Source: Bacillota bacterium
GTDB taxonomy: Bacteria; Bacillota; Clostridia; Acetivibrionales; DSM-1351
Length of the DNA stretch: 64,000 nucleotides
Assembly: GCA_023460955.1 (NCBI GenBank)
Contig: JAEWOH010000062.1
Span: 62,001-126,000, forward strand
Reading direction: 5' to 3'
Shown here: positions 1 through 9,180 of the stretch, piece after piece
Position numbering within the stretch: the first letter of the stretch is position 1
Layout of the letters: every line of letters starts with the position of its first letter
Notes under the pieces: generated by a model
The model's database searches: none
Seen by the model: the letters and a program-made list of their open reading frames with translations, nothing else
What the model was told of the DNA's origin: nothing
Program-made: the position numbers and the translations under genes

Positions 1-485
1 TTGGTAATATGAACCGGTTTTTTGTTTTCTGTTAGTGAGTCCGCTTTATGAACTGAAATAGAAGATGAAATAGAATTGGATACTGATGGAACATATGTAT
101 TGTCCTTTAACTGTCTGATTCTGTTAACCAGTACATCCATATCAAAGGGCTTCACAATGTAGTATTCAGCTCCTAAAGCTAAAGCTCTTTGAGTTATTTT
201 ATCCTGTCCAACCGCAGACAAGACTATAAATAAAGGCTTTTTTTCCATGTTTGAAGTTGCGATCTTCTCCAGAACTCCCAATCCATCAAGATGCGGCATA
301 ATTATGTCTAGAATTGCGATATCCGGAGTACTCTGAAGTATTTGATCAACCGCTTCAAAACCGTCTCTTGCAAGACCGACAACCTCAATATCATTTTGAT
401 TTGACAAATATTCGCATAAGATATCTCCAAATTCTCTGTTATCGTCTGCAATAAGGACATTAATCTTTTTACTACTCAACACCAT
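1..485 (-). CDS. spo0A: Sporulation master regulator Spo0A, partial (N-terminal receiver half)
   Basis: The minus-strand reading gives about 161 residues of a CheY-like receiver before the window edge cuts off the DNA-binding half. The acidic pocket (ADDN, residues 13-16), the phospho-acceptor Asp60 in ILDIIMPHLDG and the KPFDM motif match Spo0A closely. Spo0A~P starts sporulation and, in solventogenic clostridia, solvent formation. The start is ambiguous. ATG at 485 lies only two bases from a G-rich ribosome site (GGGGGG). The in-frame TTG at 479 has an 8-nt spacing and begins where Bacillus Spo0A aligns. spoIVB lies immediately upstream, the order conserved in endospore formers. Family identity is secure; the exact start is not. 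Confidence 0.95.
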   Translation of the reverse strand, partial: MVLSSKKINVLIADDNREFGDILCEYLSNQNDIEVVGLARDGFEAVDQILQSTPDIAILDIIMPHLDGLGVLEKIATSNMEKKPLFIVLSAVGQDKITQRALALGAEYYIVKPFDMDVLVNRIRQLKDNTYVPSVSNSISSSISVHKADSLTENKKPVHIT

Positions 486-528
486 AACCCCCCAAAGATT
501 TTATTTTTCCAAAATATGTCATGCATCT

Positions 529-557
529 ATTATATTTTGAACTCGACATAATTTCAA
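529..557 (-). promoter_or_regulatory. Sigma-A-type promoter of spo0A with a 0A-box-like spacer
   Basis: Read on the minus strand: -35 TTGAAA (552-557), a 17-nt spacer, and a perfect TATAAT (529-534), about 45 bases before the start codon. The spacer contains TGTCGAG (542-548), one mismatch from the Spo0A box TGTCGAA, so autoregulation is possible. The rest of the 486-756 gap is AT-rich and shows no gene. Confidence 0.7.
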
Positions 558-756
558 GTTTTTTACACTTAATTGCCGAAAACAAAAATTAATACCTAAC
601 AGAAATTTCACTCTCTACGCCTTAATACTACCATATTTCTTTAAATTATAAAATAATAATGTAAATAAAAAAATGTTAATTTTATTACCCAAAATTTGAA
701 TTATATATACTTTTTTTGCATACATAATTTTGATATATACCCATTTTTTAGATATC

Positions 757-795
757 AAAACCGAATCAGCTAACTTTTTTAGCTGATTCGGTTTT
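757..795 (-). terminator. Rho-independent terminator after spoIVB
   Basis: A perfect 17-bp stem (757-773 with 779-795) around a 5-nt loop lies just past the spoIVB stop. The arms end in A/T runs on both sides, so it could work in either direction. It separates spoIVB from spo0A, meaning spo0A depends on its own promoter. Confidence 0.85.
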
Positions 796-808
796 AAGTT
801 AGTTTTGT

Positions 809-2131
809 TTACCCGGCAGTTACTTTTTTCAACTCTACAGAACTATCGTTCAAGTTTTTTAGCATCCATTCAATGAAAATTCCATATCCTCTTGTAGGGT
901 CATTAACTAGGACATGAGTCACAGCTCCTATAAGCTTCCCATTTTGTATTATAGGACTTCCTGACATGCCCTGAACTATTCCTCCTGTAGAATTCAGAAG
1001 CCTCTTATCAGTAACTTTTATAACCATACCTTTTGGTCCACTGAAAGATTGTCTGGCTACCTTTTCTATATAAATACTGAATTCCTGAATCTGATTTCCT
1101 TCAATATTTGATAAAATTGTTGCCGGACCTACTTTTACCTGCCCCCTTATCCCAATCGGGTATAGCCTTTGAGGAAATAACTTAAAATCATCATAAACCT
1201 TACCGTATATACCACACTCATCATTTTTGAAAATATTGCCCATGGGCGGTTTATTCTCCATAAATATCCCTTTTAATTCCCCCGGGGTTCCTTGTTCACC
1301 CTTTTTAACTGCTATAATATTTGATTCCAATACTTCCCCATTATTAACCGGCATCAGCAAACCTGTATCAATGTCTGTAATACCGTGGCCAAGGGCTCCA
1401 AAACTTCCTGTTTCGGGATCGTAAAATGTTAAAGTACCTATCCCGGCGGTACTGTCTCTGACCCAAAGGCCAATGTGATATTTTCTGTCATTAACCCCTA
1501 TAGCAGGGTTAATCGTAGTAGTAAAGACTGAATCATTTCTTCTATACTTTACAACCAATTTTCCTCCCTTGCTCTCATCAATTACTTTTATCATATCCTT
1601 TATATTATTAAGTTTTATATCATTTATTTCATATATAATATCACCGGCCTTTATACCCCCATCCTTCGCTGGTGCGGCTCTTGAACCGTTTTCTATATCA
1701 ACTTCACTTACACCGATTACCAAAATGCCGTCCATTCTGATTTTAACGCCAACCGTGTTCCCACATGCTGCTAACTTTTTACTTGGAATAATATCAACCT
1801 GCATTGTCTTTAGAGGAATGACACCAAAAGCTTTAAAATTCAGTTTTACAGTCCCCTTTTTCTGAGTTTTAAAGGCCAGAGGCGAAATAAGCTCTAAATA
1901 ATTTCCGCTTGCTTTTATACTGCTGTTATTTAGTTTTAAGACTTCATTATTATCAGCTTTTATATTTACAAAGTATAAACTTTTAAAATTGTAAATATAT
2001 TCTTCACCTTCTAGTAGTGTCAATCTTTCAGGTATCACTGAAAATGCCTGCAAATAGCTAAGTGTAACAACACAAAAGCAGACAAATACTAATACAAACA
2101 GCTTTTTTTTATTGGATTTTAAATAGTGCAT
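809..2131 (-). CDS. spoIVB: SpoIVB serine peptidase (sporulation sigma-K checkpoint signal)
   Basis: A 440-residue protein with an N-terminal membrane/signal segment (about residues 10-30), a PDZ domain (about 125-210) and the S55 peptidase domain. The catalytic serine motif GMSGSP is near residue 389 and a conserved ALGHGITD histidine motif is near 249. In Bacillus, SpoIVB is made in the forespore, crosses into the intermembrane space and cleaves SpoIVFA, releasing pro-sigma-K processing. Many clostridia keep SpoIVB without that full circuit, so the target here is uncertain. It lies between recN and spo0A, the usual neighbourhood, and has its own terminator. The start is ATG with a GGGAG site upstream. 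Confidence 0.95.
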   Translation of the reverse strand: MHYLKSNKKKLFVLVFVCFCVVTLSYLQAFSVIPERLTLLEGEEYIYNFKSLYFVNIKADNNEVLKLNNSSIKASGNYLELISPLAFKTQKKGTVKLNFKAFGVIPLKTMQVDIIPSKKLAACGNTVGVKIRMDGILVIGVSEVDIENGSRAAPAKDGGIKAGDIIYEINDIKLNNIKDMIKVIDESKGGKLVVKYRRNDSVFTTTINPAIGVNDRKYHIGLWVRDSTAGIGTLTFYDPETGSFGALGHGITDIDTGLLMPVNNGEVLESNIIAVKKGEQGTPGELKGIFMENKPPMGNIFKNDECGIYGKVYDDFKLFPQRLYPIGIRGQVKVGPATILSNIEGNQIQEFSIYIEKVARQSFSGPKGMVIKVTDKRLLNSTGGIVQGMSGSPIIQNGKLIGAVTHVLVNDPTRGYGIFIEWMLKNLNDSSVELKKVTAG

Positions 2132-2210
2132 TTAATCACGCTCCCGATAATAAAATACCAGTTTCTGGCTGCTTGCTTTCTTCAAAAATATTATTCCAAC
2201 TGATAGCAAA

Positions 2211-2236
2211 GTCACGCATTTTAAACTCAGCGTGAC
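2211..2236. repeat. Inverted repeat GTCACGC/GCGTGAC upstream of spoIVB
   Basis: Perfect 7-bp arms (2211-2217 and 2230-2236) in the recN-spoIVB gap. No T-run follows on either strand, so it is unlikely to be a terminator. It may be an operator or leader hairpin in front of spoIVB. The rest of 2132-2390 is AT-rich and I could not place a convincing sigma-G promoter there. Confidence 0.4.
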
Positions 2237-2390
2237 CTTGTAATCATAATCATAAGTTAACCTTTATAGATTTTTATTATTCAAGTAAAATAAAACATGG
2301 CAGGTAATTAAAACTCAAAATCGAGCTTAATCACGATTCTAGTGATAGAAAATACAGAATGTGATAAATAAGTTATAATGATTGCAAAAT

Positions 2391-2431
2391 AAAAAAATCA
2401 GCTATTTATTTCATAAATAAAATAAGTAGCT
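2391..2431 (-). terminator. Terminator after recN
   Basis: On the minus strand a 12-bp stem with one mismatch (2420-2431 with 2400-2411) is followed by GATTTTTTT. It lies about 70 bases beyond the recN stop and probably ends the long asp23-to-recN transcription unit. Confidence 0.75.
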
Positions 2432-2498
2432 AATTTTATTATCATTAATATTTTGATTAATTTTTATTCAAAAAAATGAAAGAGTGATTCATATGTTT

Positions 2499-4205
2499 TC
2501 ATTTAAGTCTTATTTTAAATTGATCAGCTGCAAAAAGTAACTCTTCAGAGTGCTTTAGTGCCAAAGGAGTAAGGTCCGAACCTCCGATAATTCTGGCTAT
2601 TTCTTGTATCCTTCCATTTTGGTCAAGTTTTATTACGGAAGTATATGTGTTTTCGCCATCGGAATTTTTTTCAATATATAAATGGTTATCTGCCATACAC
2701 GCCAGCTGCGACAAATGTGTTACGCATAATACCTGATGGGTTCTGGATATATAGGAGAGCTTTTCACCAACTTTTTGAGCTGCTTTTCCGCTAATGCCGG
2801 TGTCAATCTCATCAAATATTAGAGTTGGTATTTCATCAACATTTGCCAATATTGTTTTAATAGCCAGCATTATTCTAGACATTTCACCACCTGAAGCTAT
2901 TTTGCTTAAAGGCTTCAAGGGCTCGCCTGCATTGCTTGAGATTAGAAACTCAACTGAATTAAGGCCATTTTTTGTAAAATTGCCTTCATCCTTGTTATAA
3001 GTCAAGCTGACCTTGAAGCTGGAGTTTTTCATTTCTAAATTTTCAAGCTCGGAGGTGATATTTTTTTCAAGTATAAGAGCCGCATTTTCTCTCTCTCGGT
3101 TAAGTAATTCAGCGCTTTCGTATAATTTTAACGTTAGTGCTGACAGTTGCTTATTTAACTCATCCGCCAGACTTTCACTCTGTATAAGCTCCTCGTACTC
3201 ACTCTGAGATTTTTTAAAAAATTCTAAAACCTCTTCTACTGTAGAACCATACTTTCTCTTCATCCTTGAAATTATATCGAGACGTTCATCAATTCTTGAC
3301 AATTCATCAGGATTGAATTCCGCTGCTTCACGTTTATTGCGCAGATCCTCGCATACATCCTCAAGCTGGTAAATAACAGATTCCAGCTTTTCAGTAACAG
3401 TACTAAGCTCCGGATCGTATTTTAGTATTCCTGCCATCTCCTGTAAGGCCTTGTTACAATTATACAGTGCTGACTTTCCGGAGCTTGAGCCTTCATTAAG
3501 CAATTCGTAAGCCCTGACAATGGAATTCATTATTTTTTCTGAGTTAGCAAGAACTTGTCTCTTTGAATTCAAGCTGCTATCCTCACCGACCTTGAGTTTT
3601 GCATTCCGTATTTCCTCAAGCTGAAAGTTCAGCATATCCATACGACGTGCAATCTCAGCCTTATCTCCTGCCAGTGAGTTCAGCCTTACTCTTAAATTTT
3701 TATATTGTGTAAACAATTCTATGTAATCTGCTTTAAGCTTTTCAATGGCACTACCGCCGAAGGCATCCAGCAAAGATATGTGTGTTTCCGTTTTAAGGAG
3801 AGATTGATTATCATGCTGACCATGTATATCTAGAAGAAGCTCCCCTATCAGCTTTAACATGGATACATTAACAAGTCTTCCGTTAATTCTGCAGGTATTT
3901 TTCCCTGATAGGCTAATTTCCCGGGATAATATTAAAGTGCCATCATCATTGTCTATCCCGGCTTCTTCCAGTATACTGTCTATCGCTTTATTTTCATATT
4001 GAAATATCGCCTCAATAATTGCCTTATCTTTTCCATTTCTTATTATATCCTTGGACACTCTCTCACCAAGAACCGCATTTATCGAATCAATCAGTATTGA
4101 TTTTCCGGCACCTGTTTCACCTGTCAGAACATTTAATCCTTGCCCTATTTCAAGGCTTAATTTATCTATAAGCGCTATATTCTGAATATCCAGCTGTGTC
4201 AGCAT
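2499..4205 (-). CDS. recN: DNA repair protein RecN (SMC-like ATPase)
   Basis: 568 residues with Walker A GETGAGKS at 29-36, a long coiled-coil middle, the ABC signature SGGEMSR and Walker B LIFDEIDTGISG near the C-terminus, as in RecN. RecN gathers and tethers DNA ends at double-strand breaks before RecA acts. The start ATG follows GGAGG at normal spacing. It is the last gene of the operon that runs argR-recN, 59 bases after argR, and is followed by a terminator. The argR-recN pairing is conserved in many Firmicutes. Confidence 0.97.
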   Translation of the reverse strand: MLTQLDIQNIALIDKLSLEIGQGLNVLTGETGAGKSILIDSINAVLGERVSKDIIRNGKDKAIIEAIFQYENKAIDSILEEAGIDNDDGTLILSREISLSGKNTCRINGRLVNVSMLKLIGELLLDIHGQHDNQSLLKTETHISLLDAFGGSAIEKLKADYIELFTQYKNLRVRLNSLAGDKAEIARRMDMLNFQLEEIRNAKLKVGEDSSLNSKRQVLANSEKIMNSIVRAYELLNEGSSSGKSALYNCNKALQEMAGILKYDPELSTVTEKLESVIYQLEDVCEDLRNKREAAEFNPDELSRIDERLDIISRMKRKYGSTVEEVLEFFKKSQSEYEELIQSESLADELNKQLSALTLKLYESAELLNRERENAALILEKNITSELENLEMKNSSFKVSLTYNKDEGNFTKNGLNSVEFLISSNAGEPLKPLSKIASGGEMSRIMLAIKTILANVDEIPTLIFDEIDTGISGKAAQKVGEKLSYISRTHQVLCVTHLSQLACMADNHLYIEKNSDGENTYTSVIKLDQNGRIQEIARIIGGSDLTPLALKHSEELLFAADQFKIRLK

Positions 4206-4264
4206 TTTAAACCTCCACTTCGCCGCCTTGCAGCGTTACAAATAGTTTGTTGAAAGCCTCTTAA

Positions 4265-4717
4265 CTACTTACCAATCATTTTACAGAATTTGTTGACTAT
4301 TTCTTCTGCAATTTTTTCTGCCCTGCAAACCATAATTAAAGTGTCATCTCCGGCTATTGTACCAAGTATTTCCTGCCACCTCAGAGAATCTATTGCCGAA
4401 GCAGCTGCCTGAGCCATACCTGACAAGGTTTTAACCACTACAATATTATTGGCGTAATCACTTGAAACGTAAGCTTCAGTGAGAATAGTTATCAAACGAT
4501 TTGATACCTGACTTTCCGTTTGTGAAAAGGTAGCATACTTGTACCTTCCATCAGTCAGCATAACCTTAATTAATCTTAAATCCTTTATATCTCTTGAGAC
4601 AGTTGCCTGTGTTACATCCATTCCCTGGTCTTTAAGCTTGTCGGCGAGTTCTTCCTGCGTTTCGATTACGTTGTTTTCAATTATTTCCAAAATCTTGGCA
4701 TGTCTGTTGTATTTCAT
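4265..4717 (-). CDS. argR: Arginine repressor ArgR/AhrC
   Basis: 150 residues, the standard family length. The winged helix-turn-helix contains TVSRDIKDL (39-47) and the C-terminal domain holds the arginine-binding GTIAGDDT (119-126). The hexamer with L-arginine binds ARG boxes and controls arginine synthesis and breakdown. No arginine gene lies in this window, so it acts on distant targets. A GGAG site precedes the ATG, and it sits 34 bases after nadK. I see no clear ARG box in front of it, in line with transcription from upstream. Confidence 0.97.
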   Translation of the reverse strand: MKYNRHAKILEIIENNVIETQEELADKLKDQGMDVTQATVSRDIKDLRLIKVMLTDGRYKYATFSQTESQVSNRLITILTEAYVSSDYANNIVVVKTLSGMAQAAASAIDSLRWQEILGTIAGDDTLIMVCRAEKIAEEIVNKFCKMIGK

Positions 4718-4751
4718 TTAGATCTCCATTCTGCTGCCTTTATTTGCAGCT

Positions 4752-5612
4752 TTAATCCTCTTTCCTGTCATAGATTTTGTTTCTCAGTACTGTAAAGAAA
4801 TTTTTTGAATGTATTTTTAATATTTTTACAGTAGATACAGCCTTTTCAATCTCAATATAGTCTCCGCCAGTAATCTGATAATTCTTTTGTCCGTCAAAGG
4901 TCACAAGTGCTTTATGTTCAAAACCCTCTGATACACAAATTTTGACCCTTCTTTCATCTGATGCAACAAAGGACCTTGAATAAAGTAAGTGCGGACAAAT
5001 CGGAGTAACAATTATCAGCTTTGAGCTCGGTTCTGCAATAGGGCCGCCTGCTGACAACGAGTAAGCTGTTGATCCAGTAGGTGTTGCCACTACTATTCCG
5101 TCACCCGGAAACATATCAAAGAAGTTATCATCTATATAAGTGCTTAAATTCAAAATTCTTAGTATCCCTGCCCTGGATATTGAAACATCATTTATCGCAA
5201 CATCTTCGGCAAAAAGCTTCCCATCTTTAAATATCTTTGCAGAAAGCATAATTCTTTCTTCAATAACAAAATTATTTTGAAAAATATTTTCTACAGCTTT
5301 ATCTATTTCGCCTTTTTCAATATCTGTCAAAAAGCCTAGGGAACCAAGATTGATTCCTAATATAGGAAGGTTATACAAATAGGCAGTCCTGGCTGTTTTT
5401 AAAAAAGTTCCGTCACCACCGAGGCAGATAATCAAATCGCATTTTTCGCATATTTCATCGACTTCATTGTCCAGACCTTCCATACCTTTGGTTACGGATT
5501 TGGTGGGCAATATTGCCTGTCCTCCAAACTTTCCTATACTGTCAATAAGTTTATTTGTATAGGCAAATCCTACGTCTTTATCACTGTTTGTTATTACTCC
5601 GATATTTTTCAT
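4752..5612 (-). CDS. nadK: NAD kinase
   Basis: Phosphorylates NAD to NADP. The GGDGTF motif lies at 65-70, and a second conserved stretch GDGIVVATPTGSTAYSLSAGGP follows, both diagnostic of the family. The start is placed at ATG 5612 because GGAGG ends five to six bases upstream. A TTG further upstream would put the ribosome site inside the gene. 286 residues, normal length. It lies between tlyA and argR in the dxs-tlyA-nadK-argR-recN order typical of Clostridia. Confidence 0.97.
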   Translation of the reverse strand: MKNIGVITNSDKDVGFAYTNKLIDSIGKFGGQAILPTKSVTKGMEGLDNEVDEICEKCDLIICLGGDGTFLKTARTAYLYNLPILGINLGSLGFLTDIEKGEIDKAVENIFQNNFVIEERIMLSAKIFKDGKLFAEDVAINDVSISRAGILRILNLSTYIDDNFFDMFPGDGIVVATPTGSTAYSLSAGGPIAEPSSKLIIVTPICPHLLYSRSFVASDERRVKICVSEGFEHKALVTFDGQKNYQITGGDYIEIEKAVSTVKILKIHSKNFFTVLRNKIYDRKED

Positions 5613-5708
5613 GTTGCCCTCCAAATGCCACTTATATAACTACACCTTACAGTTTAGCAAAACCCATAAGTTTTTGCAAAGATTTGCTGAAAAAGTAAAA
5701 TACATATC

Positions 5709-6533
5709 CTAGTTGGTACTCAGTTCGTTATGTGCTTTATCAACGACAGTATCTACCATACTTCCTGTATTAGCAGTCGGTCCCTTATCAGCAACATTAT
5801 TTTTGGATAAATGTAAAAGGTATTCTATATTTCCCTCAGGTCCTTTAATAGGAGAATATGATAAATTTTTAATGTTAAGCTCTTTGGATAGTACAAAAGC
5901 GATGATACTGTTTATAACTTCTTTATGTACCCCACTGTCCCTAACAACACCATGCTTTCCTACCTTTTCACGTCCTGCTTCAAACTGGGGTTTTATAAGG
6001 CAAACGAGTTCGGCTTCGTCCTTTAAAAGCTCCATAACAGCAGGAATTACCTTGGTAAGAGATATAAAGGATACATCAATTGATGCAAAATCAGAAAGAA
6101 ACCCTATATCATCGGGCTTAACGTATCTGATATTTGTTCTTTCCATGCAGATAACTCTTTCATCCTTTCTCAGTTCCCAGGCAAGCTGCCCATAACCCAC
6201 ATCAATTGCGACGACTTTTGCTGCTCCGTTTTTAAGCATGCAGTCGGTAAAACCGCCTGTTGAAGCACCAATGTCCAAGCATGTTTTTTCCTGAAGGCTA
6301 ATATCAAATTCCTTTACAGCCTTTGCTAGTTTTAGTCCACCACGGCTTACAAACGGATTAATATTTTCTCTGATCTCAATCCTGCTTTCAACGGGAACTT
6401 TTGTACCAGGCTTATCCTCTCGCTGTCCATCAATCCAGACAACGCCAGCCATTATTGCACTTTTGCTTTTTTCTCGGCTCTCAAACAAGCCCTTATTAAC
6501 AAGTAAAATATCAAGTCTTTCCTTTTCCAACAT
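5709..6533 (-). CDS. tlyA: TlyA-family rRNA 2'-O-methyltransferase
   Basis: An N-terminal S4 RNA-binding domain (about residues 1-60) joined to an FtsJ/RrmJ-like SAM domain with LDIGASTGGFTDCML. Family members methylate riboses in 16S and 23S rRNA; some are annotated as hemolysins. The C-terminus carries about 30 extra polar residues beyond the methyltransferase fold. Start choice: ATG 6533 is only two bases from GGAGG, while TTG 6530 is five bases away, so true initiation may be at the TTG. It lies between dxs and nadK. Confidence 0.93.
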   Translation of the reverse strand: MLEKERLDILLVNKGLFESREKSKSAIMAGVVWIDGQREDKPGTKVPVESRIEIRENINPFVSRGGLKLAKAVKEFDISLQEKTCLDIGASTGGFTDCMLKNGAAKVVAIDVGYGQLAWELRKDERVICMERTNIRYVKPDDIGFLSDFASIDVSFISLTKVIPAVMELLKDEAELVCLIKPQFEAGREKVGKHGVVRDSGVHKEVINSIIAFVLSKELNIKNLSYSPIKGPEGNIEYLLHLSKNNVADKGPTANTGSMVDTVVDKAHNELSTN

Positions 6534-6583
6534 ATCCTCCGAATTAAACCCCAACTTTATTCTATATTTTTCAATTGGTTTTG

Positions 6584-8461
6584 TTATTTAATAGCCTTTT
6601 GTTTTTCAATATCTGCTTTTATAACAGCTGCAATACCCTCTGCATCCAAGCCTAGTTTATGAAGCAATTCTGTTCTTGCTCCATGGGGGACAAATTCATC
6701 AGGTATCCCCATAATACCAAGACGTTTGCTGCATCCGCTGATGTTTAAAAATTCTGCTACACGGCTGCCAAACCCGCCACTTATGCAATTATCTTCAACA
6801 GTATAAATGTATTCAAATCTTTCTGCGGCCTCAAGTATCAAACCCCGGTCCAAAGGCTTGACAAATCTTACGCTTACTACCTCGGCCCCAATATTGTCAG
6901 CTTCAAGAATTTCTGCAGCCTGAAGGGCAGCGCTGACCAAGCTTCCTACAGCAAAAATACATACCCTTTCACCCTTTTTCAGTACAGCTGATTTTCCTTT
7001 TTCAAGAGGAATTCTCGGCCCGAGATTCTCCTTGCCTCTTCCTCTGGGATATCTGATGGCAATCGGCCCTTTTTGACCGTTAACTGCAAAGTCCAACATC
7101 TGCCTCAGTTCATAATAATCTGCAGGAGCCATAACCGTAAGGTTTGGGATATGGCTAAGAAAAGAGAGATCAAATACTCCCTGATGGGTTTCACCATCCT
7201 CACCCACAATCCCGGCCCTGTCAACTGCAAAAATAACATGCAGGTTTTGGGCCGCCACGTCATGAACAATCTGATCATAGGCTCTCTGCAAGAAAGACGA
7301 ATATATTGCTACAACGGGTATCATACCTTTTACCGACATTCCAGCCGCAGATGTGACAGCATGCTGTTCAGCTATTCCAACGTCAAAAAATCTTCCAGGA
7401 AATTCATTGCTGAAAGTATTCAAGCCAGTCCCTTTAGTCATCGCAGCAGAAATCGCAACTATTCTTTCATCAGAAGCAGCAATTGTACATAGAGCACTTC
7501 CGAAAGTTTCAGAGTAATCAGGATCACTGGTTCCAAAGGTTTCCCCAGTTTCCACCTCAAAGGGAGCTATGCCATGAAACCTGTCAGGACTTTCCTCTGC
7601 AAAGGAATAACCCTTACCCTTCTGAGTATTTATATGGACCAAAACAGGTCCCTTAATATTTTTTGCAGCAACAAGAGTCTTACAGATTTCATCGATATTA
7701 TGACCATCTACAGGACCATAATACTTATAGCCCAACTGTTCAAAAAAGACTCCAGGAGTAAATATATATTTAACAGTACCCTTTAATTTTGAGATAACTC
7801 TTCTGGCCTTTTTGCTGAATTTCGGCATCCTGTTCAGAAAATTTTCAACGTCTTCCTTGGTTTTCGTGTAGAAAGGGTCTGTCCGTAATTTGCTAAGGTA
7901 TTTTGACATTCCACCTACATTTTGTGCAATTGACATCTCATTGTCATTTAAAATAACTATAAAATTTGAAGTGGATCTGCCTGCATCATTTAAAGCTTCA
8001 TAAGCCATACCACCGGTCATTGCACCATCTCCGATAACTGCAATTACGCTGTACTTACCCTTTTGCAGATCCCTTGCTCTTGCAATTCCCAGAGCAGCAG
8101 AAATTGATGTACTGCTGTGACCGGTATTAAAGCAATCATGCCGGCTTTCACAAGTCTTAGGAAAACCTGCAAGTCCGCCAAGTTTTCTTAAAGTATCAAA
8201 TTTGTCTTTTCTTCCGGTTAAGATTTTGTGGACATATGATTGATGTCCTACATCCCAAACAATTTGATCTATATCTGTCTTAAATATTTTATGAAGTGCC
8301 AAAGTAAGCTCTACAACCCCAAGGTTTGATGCTAGATGTCCTCCTGTTTTTGAAACCTTGTTGATAAGATAATTTCTCACTTCTTGCGCCAAGGTCGAAA
8401 GCTCATCAATATTTAATTTTTTTATATCTTCAGGAGAGTTGATTTCCTCCAAATACCCCAC
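6584..8461 (-). CDS. dxs: 1-deoxy-D-xylulose-5-phosphate synthase
   Basis: 625 residues. It condenses pyruvate with glyceraldehyde-3-phosphate, the first step of the MEP isoprenoid pathway. The thiamine diphosphate motif GDGAMTGGMAYEALN, the DRAGIVGEDGETHQG region and the transketolase C-terminal domain are all present. Translation starts at GTG 8461 with AAAGGAG eight bases upstream, a site that lies within the last codons of oapA, so translation is likely coupled. ispA, a later enzyme of the same pathway, is in the same operon. Confidence 0.97.
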   Translation of the reverse strand: MGYLEEINSPEDIKKLNIDELSTLAQEVRNYLINKVSKTGGHLASNLGVVELTLALHKIFKTDIDQIVWDVGHQSYVHKILTGRKDKFDTLRKLGGLAGFPKTCESRHDCFNTGHSSTSISAALGIARARDLQKGKYSVIAVIGDGAMTGGMAYEALNDAGRSTSNFIVILNDNEMSIAQNVGGMSKYLSKLRTDPFYTKTKEDVENFLNRMPKFSKKARRVISKLKGTVKYIFTPGVFFEQLGYKYYGPVDGHNIDEICKTLVAAKNIKGPVLVHINTQKGKGYSFAEESPDRFHGIAPFEVETGETFGTSDPDYSETFGSALCTIAASDERIVAISAAMTKGTGLNTFSNEFPGRFFDVGIAEQHAVTSAAGMSVKGMIPVVAIYSSFLQRAYDQIVHDVAAQNLHVIFAVDRAGIVGEDGETHQGVFDLSFLSHIPNLTVMAPADYYELRQMLDFAVNGQKGPIAIRYPRGRGKENLGPRIPLEKGKSAVLKKGERVCIFAVGSLVSAALQAAEILEADNIGAEVVSVRFVKPLDRGLILEAAERFEYIYTVEDNCISGGFGSRVAEFLNISGCSKRLGIMGIPDEFVPHGARTELLHKLGLDAEGIAAVIKADIEKQKAIK

Positions 8462-8464
8462 TGA

Positions 8465-9136
8465 TTATTCTCCTTTGTTTTTAAGTATCTTCTTTCTTTT
8501 ATTCTTACTATTATCCCATTTTTTTTTCGATTTAACAAATTGAAAACGACCAAATAAAAAATTAATAATAATTGCCACTTTATATATTATATAATTACTA
8601 TTTTTCAATGCAACGGATTTACCCAGTGCCTTGCCTCCAACTGTTAGCGAAGCAACCATGGCAGTTACGGATAGCGCGAATATACTACTCTCTGCCTGAC
8701 TTCCTTCTCCAATAAATTTCAAAACGATATAGGCAGCAGCTGTTCCGCTTATTACACCACAAATATCACCAACTACGTCATTACAGAAGTTAGAAACTTT
8801 ATCGGCATTCCTTATTAATCTGATAGCTTGTTTAGCACCGTAAACTTTCCTCGAAGCCATGGAGTGAAAAGGTGCTTCATCCGCAGCAGTGGCAGCAGTA
8901 CCGATCAGATCAAACAATATACTAATTATGATTATACCAAAAACAATAAGAAAGGAAACTACTGTAGAGGCGTATCTGATTGTTTCATTAGAAAAAAAAG
9001 ACATGAAGATAGAAATAAAGAAAGTTATTACTGTAATTAAGAGTGTCCAGACTCTTGTTTCCTTTTTTGAACTGATAGCATTAGATTTAAATTTAACCTT
9101 ACGTTCATCGGCTGGATGCTTGAAATTATCTTCCAC
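8465..9136 (-). CDS. oapA: OLE RNA-associated membrane protein OapA
   Basis: 223 residues with about five hydrophobic segments (near 29-50, 55-80, 122-143, 150-170 and 180-200), an acidic and polar loop between the second and third, and a strongly basic tail. No enzyme motif is visible. Identification rests on context: it lies directly downstream of the OLE RNA and upstream of dxs, exactly where OapA is found in other Firmicutes. Published work in Bacillus halodurans shows OapA binds OLE RNA and holds it at the membrane. Such proteins are often labelled CorB-like or DUF21-like. Start GTG 9136 with GGAGG six bases upstream. Confidence 0.82.
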   Translation of the reverse strand: MEDNFKHPADERKVKFKSNAISSKKETRVWTLLITVITFFISIFMSFFSNETIRYASTVVSFLIVFGIIIISILFDLIGTAATAADEAPFHSMASRKVYGAKQAIRLIRNADKVSNFCNDVVGDICGVISGTAAAYIVLKFIGEGSQAESSIFALSVTAMVASLTVGGKALGKSVALKNSNYIIYKVAIIINFLFGRFQFVKSKKKWDNSKNKRKKILKNKGE

Positions 9137-9180
9137 ACCAATCCTCCAAATATTTCGAGACCTTTAAGTTGACTTATAAA

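Noticed and set aside
5713..6195. 160-codon plus-strand frame over tlyA
   Set aside because: It is a shadow of tlyA, with no ribosome site and a composition fitting an antisense frame.
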